Below the pieces are notes generated by a model. The model made no database searches. It had not been told where the DNA came from and saw only the letters and a program-made list of their open reading frames with translations. A stretch of 64,000 nt of DNA from Chondrosia reniformis. Lineage: Eukaryota; Porifera; Demospongiae; Chondrillida; Chondrillidae. The stretch is from positions 7,454,501 to 7,518,500 of the forward strand of contig OX359189.1 in assembly GCA_947172415.1 (NCBI GenBank), given 5' to 3'. Numbering within the stretch: the first letter of the stretch is position 1; the number at the start of each line of letters is the position of its first letter. The translations under genes were made by a program, and so were the position numbers. Of this stretch, positions 36,601-48,535 are shown piece by piece.

Positions 36601-37290
36601 TACATAACTGAAGTACAGGTGAACTGAAATGTTTAGATACATAACTGAAGTACAGGTGAACTGAAATGTTTAGATACATAACTGAAGTACAGGTGAACTG
36701 AAATGTTTAGATACATAACTGGAGTACAGGTGAACTGAAATGTTTAGATATACAATTGTACAGATTGTTATTGTTATTGTTATTATTAAGGTTACCTCTT
36801 CAGCCCAAGGCTGGTATAAATGGGGGATCTGACATGAAATACATAAAACAAAAACAAAAACAAGGACACACATATACACGAAATAATACACAGGTTCTAA
36901 ATTGTTATTATAATTTATAAATTGAACTGAAGTACAGATGAACTGAAATGTTCATAACTGAAGTAAAGATGATCTTTGTCACATACAGTACCTGTGATCC
37001 TGTTCATCCGAATCTTTACCAGTTGCATCGAGCGTTTCCACAGGTGGGACACTTCGTTTCTTGGCTGGTGATTGGGGTGAAGTGCTATTGTTGGTTTTCT
37101 GGCTACTGGTAGATGCCGATTGGTTTGTCAAGGAGTGGCTTGGAGAAGAGACATCGGAGGATGGCGGTGGATGCGGCGAACTATGGCTACTTGAAGTGTG
37201 ATCAGATTTAGCTGAGACATCTCCAGATGACGAGGCACGGTCGCGCGCGGGGGCTGTAACCAAGACGGGCTTATCTCGACGGTCCGCCAT
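24686..37290 (-). CDS. GRAMD1: GRAM/VASt-domain sterol transfer protein (Aster/GRAMD1 family)
   Basis: 21 exons: 37290-36992, 36422-36371, 36165-36051, 35991-35888, 35555-35379, 34330-34226, 33959-33839, 32562-32224, 31557-31505, 31089-30954, 30480-30368, 30043-29993, 29041-28950, 28423-28374, 28274-28221, 28028-27807, 27279-27162, 26435-26322, 25802-25722, 25393-25351 and 24826-24686 (TAA), giving 859 aa. Domains in order: Ser/Pro-rich N-terminus; GRAM (about 140-250, with DYACALQREIL, CFYANIFTWET and IWQNCLL); a low-complexity linker; the VASt/ASTER sterol-binding domain (about 455-625, with LLFTDSVFMKDF, YTLALNYSFGPK and CLTRVTHNKSRM); one TM helix (about 727-752, ISVWMLFFVSCLVICNMILYY); and a C-terminal helical region. 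Asters sit in the ER at plasma-membrane contacts and move cholesterol to the ER. Exon-18 end and exon-11 start each have two in-frame choices (26322 or 26304; 30480 or 30486). The ATG context AAAATGGCGGAC is TISU-like. Confidence 0.93.
24948..25273. mobile_element. hAT-like non-autonomous element in Aster intron 20
   Basis: Inverted ends CAGGGGCGGATCCAGG (left) and CTGGATCCACCACTG (right), each followed by a G/C run, enclose about 320 bp with no ORF. Such GGCGGATCC-type ends occur on hAT-like elements in marine invertebrates. I could not confirm an 8-bp target duplication. Confidence 0.55.
25989..26283. mobile_element. Tc1/mariner (pogo/Tigger-type) MITE in Aster intron 18
   Basis: Ends CAGTAAAACCTCTCTTATTC and TGCCTGGAGGTTTGACTG are inverted repeats flanked by TA. 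At about 295 bp it lies roughly 20-40 bp from the exon-18 donor on the 3' side. Confidence 0.75.
27477..27570 (+). repeat. Main interspersed element, left half
   Basis: GGATTCACAAAAGATCAAGA through CAGCTGTCTGGCCCAGTGGA; truncated, then the 14-bp repeat follows. Confidence 0.85.
27585..27652. repeat. 14-bp tandem repeat (GCGGTGACAGTGCT)
   Basis: About four to five copies, directly downstream of an interspersed-element copy, in Aster intron 16. Confidence 0.85.
29072..29245 (+). repeat. Main interspersed element
   Basis: CAGGGTCACTGATGAAGGGT through CCCAGTGGAGAAGAAG to GAATAGGCATAGCATGTAGG. It starts about 30 bp from Aster exon 13. Confidence 0.85.
30783..30890 (-). repeat. Main interspersed element, partial
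   Basis: AATCTAAGATACCATTTTCC through GAGCCTATAGGGGAACTAAA. Confidence 0.85.
31668..31715 (+). repeat. Main interspersed element, fragment
   Basis: CAAGGTCACTGACGAAGGGT then GAAATTCCCAG, just upstream of Aster exon 9. Confidence 0.65.
31979..32178 (+). repeat. Main interspersed element, near full length
   Basis: CAGGGTCACTGATGAAGGGT, CTGTCTGGCCCAGTGGAGAG and GTTCCCTATAGGCCTTTATT are all present. Confidence 0.88.
33262..33408. repeat. 37-bp tandem repeat x 4 in Aster intron 7
   Basis: A unit containing CACTCCACTGAAGCTAGAGG then AAGCAACT, essentially identical in four copies. Confidence 0.9.
34352..34490 (-). repeat. Main interspersed element, degenerate
   Basis: TCTATAGGGAACTAAACCTA then GTGAGAGCTTTTGATGAGG. 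It lies directly upstream of the acceptor of Aster exon 6. Confidence 0.7.
34510..34735 (+). mobile_element. SINE-like element with good B box
   Basis: AGTTCGAGCCC at about 34570 is an almost perfect pol III B box (GGTTCGANTCC), with a weak A-box-like region about 50 bp upstream. The following 150 bp are unlike the main interspersed element. It lies in Aster intron 5. Confidence 0.45.
34802..34999. repeat. (TATG)n/(CATG)n microsatellite
   Basis: About 150 bp of perfect TATG followed by CATG repeats, in Aster intron 5. Every open frame here on either strand (poly CMYV, poly IHTY) is a repeat artefact. Confidence 0.98.
35158..35274. mobile_element. Foldback element with 29-bp perfect arms
   Basis: TAATGAGATACTGAGATTAT plus TGAGCAACA at the left is exactly reverse-complemented at the right end. 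The loop of about 57 bp contains GAAGGTCTTCATCAGCAAC. It lies in Aster intron 5. Confidence 0.8.
35632..35762. mobile_element. Inverted-repeat element (130 bp)
   Basis: Ends ATGTCTCATCAGTGGACTTT and AGAGTCCATTGATGAGACAT are imperfect inverted repeats. The middle has CACTCATGTCTCCTGAGGAG, also found at 49840. It lies in Aster intron 4. Confidence 0.7.
36503..36752. repeat. 37-bp tandem repeat x 6 in Aster intron 1
   Basis: A unit containing GAAATGTTTAGATACATAAC then TGAAGTACAGGTGAAC. A degenerate extra copy is near 36925. Confidence 0.9.
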
Positions 37291-37912
37291 TTTATTTACT
37301 TAGGCCAGTAAGTCTCGTATCTACTCCATCCCAACTTCCGCAAAAATGGCTGACACCTCGGAATGGGTCAATTGTATGGTGAATCTGATTTTTGACTAAG
37401 AATGCCTTCTTCCGTCGTAGTGCAAAAAGGGTACGCTCTACTGGATCGTACGTTAAAATTATCTATAGAATGTAGCACCGTATATGCGCCACAAATAAGA
37501 TAATGCACATTTTCCTTCGCGCTCTCTCCAGCACCGAATAATTAGACAAAATGATTTCATTAAGGTATACATTATATGTATAATTTATGTAGACTATACA
37601 ATACAGTAACTTAAGCAGACATGCAGTACATTAGCAATCAACATTAATGAAAAGTGTAAGGGAATGAAATCATCATTTATACAATACTGAAAAGAATTAA
37701 CCTTTATATTAGTGCTGCAATGTTGAGGGTTGAAAAAATCTGAAAATATGACTTACAATTAATAATCACATACTGTGTGCAAATAAACAATGTAACACGC
37801 ATGTAGTAATAATCAAATAATCTGTGATTACAATGACTAACATGTACATAAAATCACACATTGTCAAGTGACCTTTTACTCCAGACAATGAAACAAGTAC
37901 GTAAATGACCTT
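37291..37912. promoter_or_regulatory. Aster promoter region / CPI-protein 3' flank
   Basis: 620 bp between the C-terminal codon of the CPI-motif gene and the Aster ATG. The part next to Aster (37300-37530) has raised CpG and a second AAAATGGCTG-type box. The rest is AT-rich with no coding sequence. Confidence 0.45.
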
Positions 37913-39904
37913 TCACAATTCCTGAGGCTGAAGGAATTGTGGTTTCATTGAGTACTTGTCATTGTTTTTACTGTTTCGCCTGATAAATTTCTGGGAAGGC
38001 GGTCGACGGTTGCTTTTCCAGGATACCCTGTGTTTGGTGAAGTGTCTTAACCGAGCTGTGTCAACTAAACAAGAGAAAGAGAAAGTTAGTAAACCTGCAG
38101 TCTCAAGAAATGAGAAGTGAATATATAAGACAGTTGTGTACAATATGATACACATAAGGTGTACAATATGATACAGAATTGCTGTAAAAACTGATGATCA
38201 GTCAACAAAATTTAAACATTTTTTTTTCTACAATTCAGCATCAATTCATGATCACAGACCACGACTGTGTTAACAAAACAAATGATCTACCTACATTAGG
38301 ACACCTGGGTCCTAGGACTGTTCTACTAATGGAGGCCTTAGTTAGACTTTCAGTGATAACTAAAAGACAGTTAAGATTAGTAGGGATATGAGAGAATGCA
38401 TTGAAAAGAATAATCCCACTATAGAGGTGACAAGATTGGTAAATTAAGAAAGGTTTCACTACACACCAATGTATTACGTAAGTACTGCGTATATAGTGGA
38501 TATACGTACGTATGTACGTGGAGTGCAAAATGGATAGCAAAACTCACCAACTACAACGTTCAGGTCTAAGCTTGAGGTGGCTTCTGTTTCTATGAAGAGT
38601 GCAGGTGTGGGTGACGGAGAGGGGGAGGCAGACTTGGAGGGTGATGAACACTGGTGTGAATCTGATTTGGTGGGGGAATCTGGTGCAGGGCTGACTGGAT
38701 TTGAGTGCTGAGTGGGTAACGGTGATTTGGACCTGTCCTCAAAAAGTGCTCTGAAGTTGTGAAAGTTCTGGCTCTGATCAACATCGCCCTGTGCATTTCC
38801 TTGAGGTAGACTTTTCTGTGTGGTTAGTGGGTGCTCGAAATTATGTTTTGGCTGCGGTTCTGGTGTCCGTGAAAACTTTCTATCCTCTGTCCTATCCAGC
38901 TTTCTTGTGAGTTCTGGAGTTTTTGAAGAATAACTTCTCTGAGGTTTGGTTTCATAGCTCACCCTAAGCATAATCAAAAGTGAAAATTCTCAAGTGTAAG
39001 AATCTATATCAAACATATTTAATTTGAATTGAGTACCAAAAGTATAATTCATACACCAAAGGTTTGTCAACAATGTAATAATTACTTAATTACGGGTTGA
39101 TCCAGATCATAAAAATATTTCAAAAGATAATTTCCCAAATTACATATGTAATTATAATAATGGCTTAAAATCAATACTATGTAGTAACCAAACATACGTA
39201 CACACAACTCACAAGTGCTAATAGTGTGTACACACTTTGAAAGTTTTGTAGAAAAAGAATTTAATATTCACTAAGGAATTCCCATAATTACACATTCATT
39301 TATTTCAGATAATGTTTCACTTGAAAGTTGAGTTTACAATAATTGAACTAAATGACTCAAATTTCAGTAAAACATTTTGAAAATGCACTGCAAACGTATG
39401 CATTCCCTTCCTGCAATATTGACTAATCGTTGCTTTCAGTTTAATAAACCGATACATTTCCAGATATTTATTATGAAAGACACTACTATATGAAGCACGA
39501 TAATGGAGTGTTTCAGTGAGACTGAAATCAAATGCTTCACTAAGTGTCCTATTACAATAAGGTATGGTAGTTCATGACAGTATCCCCATGAGCACATTAT
39601 GTATACGTACGTACTGTCACACAAATGTAGCTATTAGTACTTACCTGGGGGGTGTGGGGGATTTTGTCGATCTACTCCTGTTCCTGGGGGTGGGGGAGGG
39701 TGCTGAAATAACTGGTTTTGGTGCCTTTTGCTGACCTTCAAAGCCACTTCTGATGTTATCAAAGTTTTGGCTTCTCTGGTCATTATTCAGTGACACAGGA
39801 CCAGGGGCAATAGACACGGGGCCACAATTCATGCTGGATACCTTGCTGTGCAGAGGAGAGAGAGAGAGAGATGGTGAAGGTGCAGTTACTTGGCTACCAG
39901 ACAT
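37913..39904 (-). CDS. Actin capping-protein-interacting (CPI motif) protein, CapZIP/FAM21-like C-terminus
   Basis: Three coding exons: 39904-39645, 38963-38548 and 38064-37913 (TGA), giving 275 aa from the Met MSGSQVTAPS. The frame is open for at least nine codons upstream to another Met (39931). The protein is low-complexity, rich in Ser, Pro and charged residues. Its C-terminus has L231-R-H-F-T235-K-H-R238-V-S then six residues and P247, with RRPPSQK. This fits the CPI consensus LxHxTxxRPKx6P except VS in place of PK. CPI motifs bind F-actin capping protein at the barbed end. Two similar segments, RSQNFDNIRSGFE (44-56) and QSQNFHNFRALFE (150-162), form an internal repeat I do not recognise. 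A likely 5'UTR exon ends at 44281, which makes intron 1 about 4.3 kb. Family assignment beyond the CPI motif is uncertain. Confidence 0.72.
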
Positions 39905-39949
39905 TAGTGACTCAATGTACACAAGGAACATTAGTATAGTACGTATATA

Positions 39950-42900
39950 TGTAGAATATTTACAGCATTAGGACAATTTCACCATTTAGGCTAAAATATT
40001 CCGATTACAATAGAAACAAATTAAAGATTTAAGATCTCAAAAATCAATGAATGGTTTAAGAAACTATTACGTAGATGCATAACAGAAAACACAATGTACA
40101 TCTTCAAAAGTTATGAAAAAAATCTCAAACAGGAAATGAGAAAAACATTCCCACCTAATTACGCATGTACAACAAGCATTTGTCACTACGTATGTGCCCT
40201 TTACTGTCTCTCATATTACACAGCTTGGCTTCAGCCCAGAAATGGACATAATACAGTGCATTCCATCAGCTACACACTTTACAGACCTCTAGACTGTAGC
40301 AATTAGTAATGCCATTCATAAGGATACCATACCATATCCATATAGCCATAGTAGGTAAGTAGGTACTTATGTGTAGAAGGATATGAGACCACATTTGGCA
40401 GGCTGTACATTCCTTTAGTGTGATGCGTTACAGCTCATGTGCAAAGAGGTATGTTACTCAATACAGTTGTCATGGTTTAGTCTCACATCAACAGACACAG
40501 TGATTCCTACACACACCCAGTTACAACACCTGGGAGACTGATCACAATTAGAGGTCAGTGAATAAGGTAACAGCTTAGGAGGGGGATATCACATTCACAG
40601 GGTGGGACAATACATTACAGATAAGTAATTTTAGTAAAATCTACTAGTATATCACACAAAATCAAAAATTATTTTAATCCCTATATACGTAACATCTGTC
40701 AAGTATGATATTTAATATGGATCTCTTACTGATAGATAGAGAACATTGACAAATCCTGAATTTCTGAATGGGAATTTTATAGTGAATTTATAACTGTTAT
40801 CTCAAAATTGAGTCATTCATAACAGAAATCCCTTAAATAACTGAGAATGCAGAATTACCTACCTACCTTTCTACTTCTAAAGCCTCCATTTTCTCATTTT
40901 ACTCTAAACATTAGCTACATTTGCAGTTTCTAAGCAACAGCTTTTCTCTATTCCAAATTTGGAGTGAAACTGACCAATCACATTGCAGACAGCAATAAAC
41001 AGAAAGGAGGGAGGCCTAACAAGTGCTATATACCAACAGCTCAATCAGCACACACAGGAAAACTCCCAGGAATGCCACCCATAGGATGGGCAACAATAGG
41101 CCAAGTCTCCATGGCAATCAATCAATACAGACAGCCCAAATATACTGATAAACAGAATAGCCACAAAGGGATACTTTTCAAACCCAAAACCTTGGAAGTA
41201 AAGAGATTGTAGCTTTAAGCAGCCATTTTCTAATATCAGACAATTAGAAATACACTTTTAAGGGCAGAAAAATTACTGTGTTACCCATTTGCAAGATGTA
41301 ATTAGACAAAATGGCGTTCTTTCAAAATATACATTTGTACACCTTTTAATTATGAAATTAACCTTTAGCTTGATCACACTAAAGAAAAGAAGCACTTTAT
41401 GTATTGAATTTCACTGTAACACTATAATATTACTTTTGTGCCACTGCATATTAAGAGTTCTAAAAATAGTAACAACTTCAGGTGACCATGTATTGTTTTC
41501 ACTCTAGTAGGTCCTTTTACTAATCAGTTTAACTTGTCAACTGTTGACACATAAACAAGTACAGAGTGTGTCATAGGAGTACAAAACAATGGGACACCTG
41601 TATTCTAACCCACAGAATCACTACCATGCAGCTGTATGTCAGCTTCTTTATCCTATATATGGGTACATTTCAGTAACTACAGTGTTTCCAAGCCATGAAC
41701 CGACTTTGGCTGGCAATCAAGGTTCCTATTGGGTTTGGAGCATGTTCCCTCCTTGGCAACTAATGAATCATCACTCTCAGTCAATCTGAATGGGACATTC
41801 AATAACAAATACAGCATCAATATGATTATGTCTATACATTCAAACTATCAATAAGGCAATTGACAGGACAATTTACACTTACACTTACAAGTGAAGGTTG
41901 GAAGGCAATTGACAAATCTTACCTTAAAAGGTAACATGCCATAAACACAAGTCTACACATAGCTTTAAGACAAGAGTGCAAGTAAGAAATTGACCCTTTC
42001 AAGCTATAGAATTCTCTTCAATGCACTAGGAAAGGCTATATACATACAATGGCCACTGAGGTTCAAAATTGTATCGGAACTGTCAGGGTGTAATGAAATA
42101 TCCAGGGAATGTTACAGCATGCTATAAAACTCACATGTAACTAGACATTTGATAGCTGCACAATGAGAAATTAAAAACCACACAAAGTACATGTTATCTC
42201 ACATTGCAGAGTTGACATTTAAACAGTACTACAGTATAATACAATACTAGCTAGTGACCTGTGTTTTGAATGTAACTTGAGAAGGCCAAAATGGATGGAG
42301 AAAGTGTGTCCTTTAAATGAGGTGATGTTTCTAGGATAACATTGGATTCACCCCGTACCATGCATTGTGTCAACTGATGTTTGAAGGGTACATTAGAAGA
42401 TGTAGCAATCGCTTGTTAATAACAGTATCAAACTGTATGCGATTATAGCAACACAGTTATGTGTGCTTATGTATACAGCTTATGGGAGAACGGCTAATCT
42501 GGTGGGGAAATAATAATATGTACATAAGTCTATCAATGTAATCACTAACCGTAGACACCAATAAAAACTGAAAATTAGCTAAATGTTTTCATGATAGTGA
42601 TTACGACTGAAATTATTAAAAAGGATCTTGAAAATGTTAAAAAGCGAAGATCAACAAATATACATTCGTATTACCTTTACTGATACACAGTAGATCATAT
42701 TTCAATACGTACGGTCTTACTGTATCCACTTACTACATTAGGCCACCGCCCAACCCTTTGAAATACACACCTATACCTCTGGAATGTGCATAGACATAGG
42801 TTGCCAGGTTTTAAAGAGAATAGATTTGAGCTAGCACTTAGCAACTGCAGACATCACATATACCATATATGGACATGTTTATTCAATATAATTCTTTGCA

Positions 42901-44280
42901 TGCTGACGGAATATAGTAAGTTTCAATGTCTTTTATACCATAACATGGACATACGTATCATTTTATGGCATGTGCATTAAATGTTTTGTAGCAATGCTAA
43001 TTATCAAATTACATGCTAATCAGAACTCATTGCTTGTTGCAATTAAAGACCTTATAAGCATAGTCCACAAGGATACACTGGGTACACTACAATTAATACA
43101 GTGTGTGTTGGCAGACTGGCTGCTTTCAATCTATGTGAATCACTAATGATAGACAATTGAAAGGTGTAGACTTTCAGAATTTTTAAAACATACATGTATA
43201 GCCTTTTTATAATTGATAGAAACAGAACGCTTCTACATCAATTTATTAGCAAGTGTCCTGTAAAATAGAAAGTGTCGTCAACATGGGTAATTGTAAATCC
43301 TATTAACTGTATGCTAACGCAAAGTGGATTATACACTGCATTGGAACAATGGCACTCTCAGGCAAAGCGAAACAGACAACACTTCCTATACAAACACAAC
43401 GAGCACCTGTTGTACCATTTCCAACAAGAAACAGGAATCAATTATTACCTTTCTCGCCGAATAGGCTGTATGTGCCTTTTAAAGCAACGACCGAGGAAAG
43501 GCTACTTATGTCATCCTACCACCTCCACCACAGGGCAAATGAACCTTCGCAGCTACTATCAATCGTCAGCCAATAAGCACGCATAACGCTCTTTCAGTTG
43601 AGAGAGGTCCTAGAAGTACCTAGTACCTTATACTGTACTCCGAACATTGAGATACCTACATGTATGAACAAGCTCAGAACTACGACATACTACGAGTTGG
43701 GGCCCGATTTGGTACTCATTTACTGAAGGTAGACTCGCTTTGGGAATAAAGCTTGTACGAGCGTAATTCTTCAAGTAGATCTCTCATAAAAGGTCAAACA
43801 GTAAGAATGGCCTTGACATACGCTACACCCGCCCATCTACATACTCTAATCGTAACGAGGTTAGAATATTTATGATGCATCCAAAATATATCTACGTCGA
43901 TAGCTGGACTACATATAGCCCGAAAATACTTTTGGGAGAGAACAATTCGAGCGACGACTGCAGCTCTTTACTAAATTAGCTAAAAGACTTCCTTGGGGCT
44001 CGAATTACACATTACTATATAAAACAGTGCTTCCAGTAACAGAAGGAAGAATTAACGTAAACTTCAAACTAGTCACGGGCAAGTGCTGAGGAGAAAGTTA
44101 AGGCTTGCTAATCCACTAGGAAACCGATTGAGTGACTAAACTAAGTCGAGACACTAAGTATGCAGAAGTATACAAAGCTAAACAAATATACTACATGGTC
44201 AACTTTATAATCACAAGTTAAGTTTGTGATAGAATACTTGTATAGCGGATGATGTACCTATAAAGATAGATATCACTTAC
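39950..44280 (-). other. Long 5' intron of the CPI-motif gene
   Basis: About 4.3 kb without a recognisable coding exon or copies of the main interspersed element. Proline-rich open frames near 43270-43590 on the plus strand overlap each other and have no splice or homology support. Confidence 0.45.
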
Positions 44281-44410
44281 CTTTAAAATTCAAAAGAGCT
44301 TCTTCAACACAAACCAGGAGATACAACGACCACAACGCAGAGCCTAAGCTAACTATTGCGCGCTACTAACTGCGACGGAAAACCTTAAAAACGGTCTTTT
44401 AATGCTCAAG
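44281..44410 (-). promoter_or_regulatory. Probable promoter and non-coding first exon of the CPI-motif gene
   Basis: The minus strand reads GAATTTTAAAG then GTAAGTG, a strong donor with the exon ending at 44281, and there is no ATG in the exon. The surrounding 43.5-44.45 kb has many more CpGs than neighbouring DNA (GCGCGC, GACGGAAAAC, GAACGCCG). The transcription start is probably within 44340-44460. Confidence 0.5.
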
Positions 44411-46645
44411 AACAGTCGTTATATCCTGCAGCTCGCAACCCTTTGAAGGCTTTGAACGCCGTTCCTATGAATATCATTATCGTAATTTATTCATTAGGTA
44501 TTAACAATACATGTAAAGAAATATGGTTGACAACTACAAATCATAAAATGATAAACTTGGCATACCTCTTGGAAAAATGGAAAAACTACTGATATGCCAT
44601 AGAGTTAGATTCAAATAATGTTTTGCTTAGGTATGTAAAGTTTACAAGTGTGAAGATAATTGTACAGAATTTTAGTACAAAATTATGCAACTAGAATTTA
44701 GATTATTTAATCTTCATCTTCGCTCACTTAAAGGAGAGGGAGAGGGAGAGGGAGGAAAGGGGGAAAGAGAGAGGGAGAGAGGGTAGAGAGATAAAGAGAG
44801 ATAAAGAGAGAGGGGGAGAGAGAGAGGAAGAGATAAAAGTTTGATATTCAAAATTATAGTACGTAACGTAAATATACCATTAATATACCATTAATATACA
44901 CACAGGCATGCAGTTAATTGACATAATTAACACATTGCTTTGCACAATACTTCAATAGACTTTCAGAAAATTATGTAAAACAGCAAGCTTTCTTAACAAA
45001 GGAACACAGCTACAATGACCTAATACTAATTACTAAGTTTATTAGAAGCAATAATCAGAGATCTAAGATTTCAATTAGTATCAGTTACACTGTGTATTCA
45101 CATTAAAATTAAGCATCTTTGAAGGAATGTTTACGATTACACACTAGATAATAACATTATGCGACAGACAGACAACCAGTTGAAAAGGACAGGCAAAAAA
45201 ACTTGTATTAGCAATAATCTGCAAACATGCGTTCTCTTAGGCTTATCCAGTAATGTTGCGTCTGAAATAGGAAACCGTTTCTTGGCAAATGCATTTTCAG
45301 ATTAACATTCTTATGCATACACTATACACACACAAATACACATAAGCATATACTAATGTATACATATACAAACACATTATACACATGTGAATATGTATAT
45401 CTATTTTAGCTACTCCTTTATGAAGTAGCTAAGGTTGCTGCGGTAACTAGAAATATGAGAAAATGGAGGATATTGCACCTTACATTGTTATTATATACAA
45501 GAACATGAATATGACCTCAACTATATCCAAGAATGCCATTTTTGCCTACTCAACTAGTACATGAATCATTTTGTGACAAAGTTTAAAATTAAGTACAACC
45601 ATAAATAACTGTCTACAAAACACATTAAACAGTTCTTTTATAATTGTTGCCTTTAATTGACATGTTGAGTGCACTCACAGAGGTCAGAATAATTACAAGA
45701 ACACATTCTTGTATCAGGGTTTTCTAAGGGAGGTAGTGGGAATTTACTTAAAACTAACCTTTCCCTCTTGAAGAAATTCAAATTGCCAAATTTTTAATAG
45801 CAAATAAAAAAATCAACAAGGTTGCCCTTCAAAATTGTATGTACAGTATATTACTGTTGTCCCTCCACAAAGGTGGCATTTTCAGAGGATACACTGCATA
45901 TCCTATAATTGGTCAGCTCTGGAATATCTGAAGATGGATGTGTTTGTGTCAAATGAGATCATTTGTAAACAATAATCATATTGTGTGAAATGTTTCTTTC
46001 ACCATGACCAAATATGGTCATAAAATGAAGCAGGAAGTTGCTAAGAAATGGCAATGTAACTAGAATATGATCTAATTAATAATGAAATGCAAGTCTGGAT
46101 GTGAGAAGGAAGAGCATTGCTGCTTTACTGAAGCCACATTCACACAATTAAGAGGAAAAGGATAACGCTTTGAATATCTACCTAAACAATGATCCTATAT
46201 TCTACAGAAAGACATTTCACGCTTCTCTAAAGGATAATTACATAATTTTGAGAAATCAAAGAAGCAGTTTACATGACTTGGCTAAGCTTATTTTTGCTGC
46301 TACACACGTAATTCAATGATGTGTCATGTAAATGAACACAAATATTTAAAGTCAAAAGAGACGTATACATTGTGATAAACTTGTCAAGATACTTTGAAGA
46401 CATGTTTCCACTCATTTAACTCAGGCAAATCAGAGTGTCTCAGTTGACATTATTTAAGGTAACATCATCAGATGAAAGTATTGAACAGAATATCTGACAT
46501 ACTGTAACAACATTATTTCACAATGAGCACACCAAATCTGTATGTACCATCATGCATACGTACACAAAAACAGACATATTAAAATGATGATACAAAAAAT
46601 AAACAAAGGTAATCTCTTGTTAGATTTACTTTGAATTGTGTTGTA

Positions 46646-46838
46646 CAACAAGCTTAAAACGGCCATCAAGACAATTCAAATAGTATCACTACACAACAAG
46701 CTTAAAATAGCCATCAAGACAATTCAAATAGTATCACTACACAACAAGCTTAAAATAGCCATCAAGACAATTCAAATAGTATCACTACACAACAAGCTTA
46801 AAATGGACATCAAGACAATTCAAATCTTATCACTACAT
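46646..46838. repeat. 48-bp tandem repeat x 4
   Basis: A unit containing ACAACAAGCTTAAAATAGCC then ATCAAGACAATTC. The unit length is a multiple of 3, so one plus-strand frame stays open; I do not call it a gene. Confidence 0.9.
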
Positions 46839-46929
46839 GACTATAAAGAGTTGTACAATAGTGATCATCTCTACAGATAGGAGTAACACTAGGCTTTGAG
46901 ACACAACAGAGTCATAATAACCAAACATA

Positions 46930-47055
46930 TCAGTGGCAGCTACACTGATAGTCAGGACTACTATTGGAGATGGACACATTATGATTACCAGTGGTAGCTA
47001 CACTGATAGTCAGGACTACTATTGGAGATGGACACATTATGATTACCAGTGGCAG
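46930..47055. repeat. 58-bp tandem duplication
   Basis: A unit containing GCTACACTGATAGTCAGGAC then TACTATTGGAG occurs twice plus a partial third. Confidence 0.9.
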
Positions 47056-48483
47056 CTGTCTTCTGTGCGATGTCATCGGAGGAACAATGGGAAAGTGGTA
47101 TCACTCTCAGCACATCACCCACACATCAGAGCTAAACAAAGCTGATGTAAACAATACAGAATGAGAAGGGACGACATCCAATTAGGTATGAGAACTTCTA
47201 ACTTTACCAAGGACGTACACTTGATGGAAAGACCTAAGAGTAAGCCAATTAATGACAGAAAGCATTTCCTGAAACAGATTCCTACCAAGTTCTGGTAAGC
47301 CAATCAAAATCCTAAGCACACCTTACTAGTTGTTACATGATTTAGGAATTTTTAAATTGAATATCTCATTCCTACAGGAAAGGAGCACACTAAGACTCAA
47401 AAACAGCAGCACTACAACTGTTTCGCTGTTCTATTAAGGATTCAGTGAATAAGATACACATGCACAATCAGTATACATATGCACAGAAATTAGGAAAATG
47501 GAATCATTTATAATACCTCGCATTGGGAATTGAATGCATACTTCTAGAGATTCAGAGACTGTGAGATTTACCTTCAAGTGCAATCTTTCGACATGCATTT
47601 ATGGCACGTCAGTAAATCTGTGTAGTGGTTTGTACGCCTTAAGCTTCATCTCACATTCTTTAACCACAGTTACTTAAAAGTAAAAGATCGTGATAAAAGA
47701 ATTATGTAATTTGGATAAATCGCAATCTTTAAAACCCTCGCATTCAATTCCCAATATACAGTATACCAGTTTTGTCAGCTTCTGTAGACTATACTGGTTG
47801 TAATCAGATTGCCTTACTCAAGTTATGTTTTTATTGGTCATTGTTACATTCAAATTACATTCAAATGCAAGGGCTATACAGGCATACATAGTTGGAAGTT
47901 TATTATGAAGTATAATTAACTCAAGTATAATAATGGCTATTCATTCCTTAATTTGAATAATATATAAACAGCATGCAAAATTTTACTAAATTTAAGAAGA
48001 CCAGGAGTTTAATAGAATATTCTTGGAAAATATTTATCATTCCTTCAAAGGTATTACTGCTCAAACAACAACAGCTCCTCTCAAGGGATTTTCTATTTTT
48101 AGTCCTAATAGTAAATTGGTAACTTCCTTTGCAAAAGTGACAATTATCAATTATCAGGTGTATTTTCAGCATGCAGAACTCTTAGTAAAATATCTGCTAG
48201 ACTTGATGTACTCTGAACCAGACAGAAAGCACGGGTGTAAGCCACTACCTTGTGTCAAAAGAGATGCGATGGGACCTCAATAATGTGAAAAAGGATTCGA
48301 TCATCTAATGTGCTAATTCAGAACAAAATGGCATCAGACACAATCCCCACAGAGTATAATATTGAACTCTGGTATTCCGAATAACCTCACTCAAAAGCAC
48401 AAACATGTGGATAACCTACAGTACCCAGTAATGTCTACTTACAATATGTAGTTATATTCATTACAGTGTGTTATCATGGGGAT

Positions 48484-48535
48484 AGGGGGCAGGGGCAGGG
48501 GCAGGGGGCAGGGGCAGGGGCAGGGGCAGGGGGCA
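48484..48535 (+). repeat. G-run repeat (GGGGCA/GGGGGCA), potential G-quadruplex
   Basis: About eight runs of four or five G spaced by CA lie in a strongly AT-rich region. This fits the G-quadruplex pattern on the plus strand. Confidence 0.8.

Noticed and set aside
43272..43586. Two overlapping plus-strand frames of 104 and 75 codons
   Set aside because: They have no splice signals, no homology I recognise, and conflict with each other. They lie in the CpG-rich 5' region of the CPI-motif gene.
46638..46880. 80-codon plus frame with 16-residue repeats
   Set aside because: It follows from a 48-bp tandem repeat whose length is a multiple of 3. There is no other evidence of coding.
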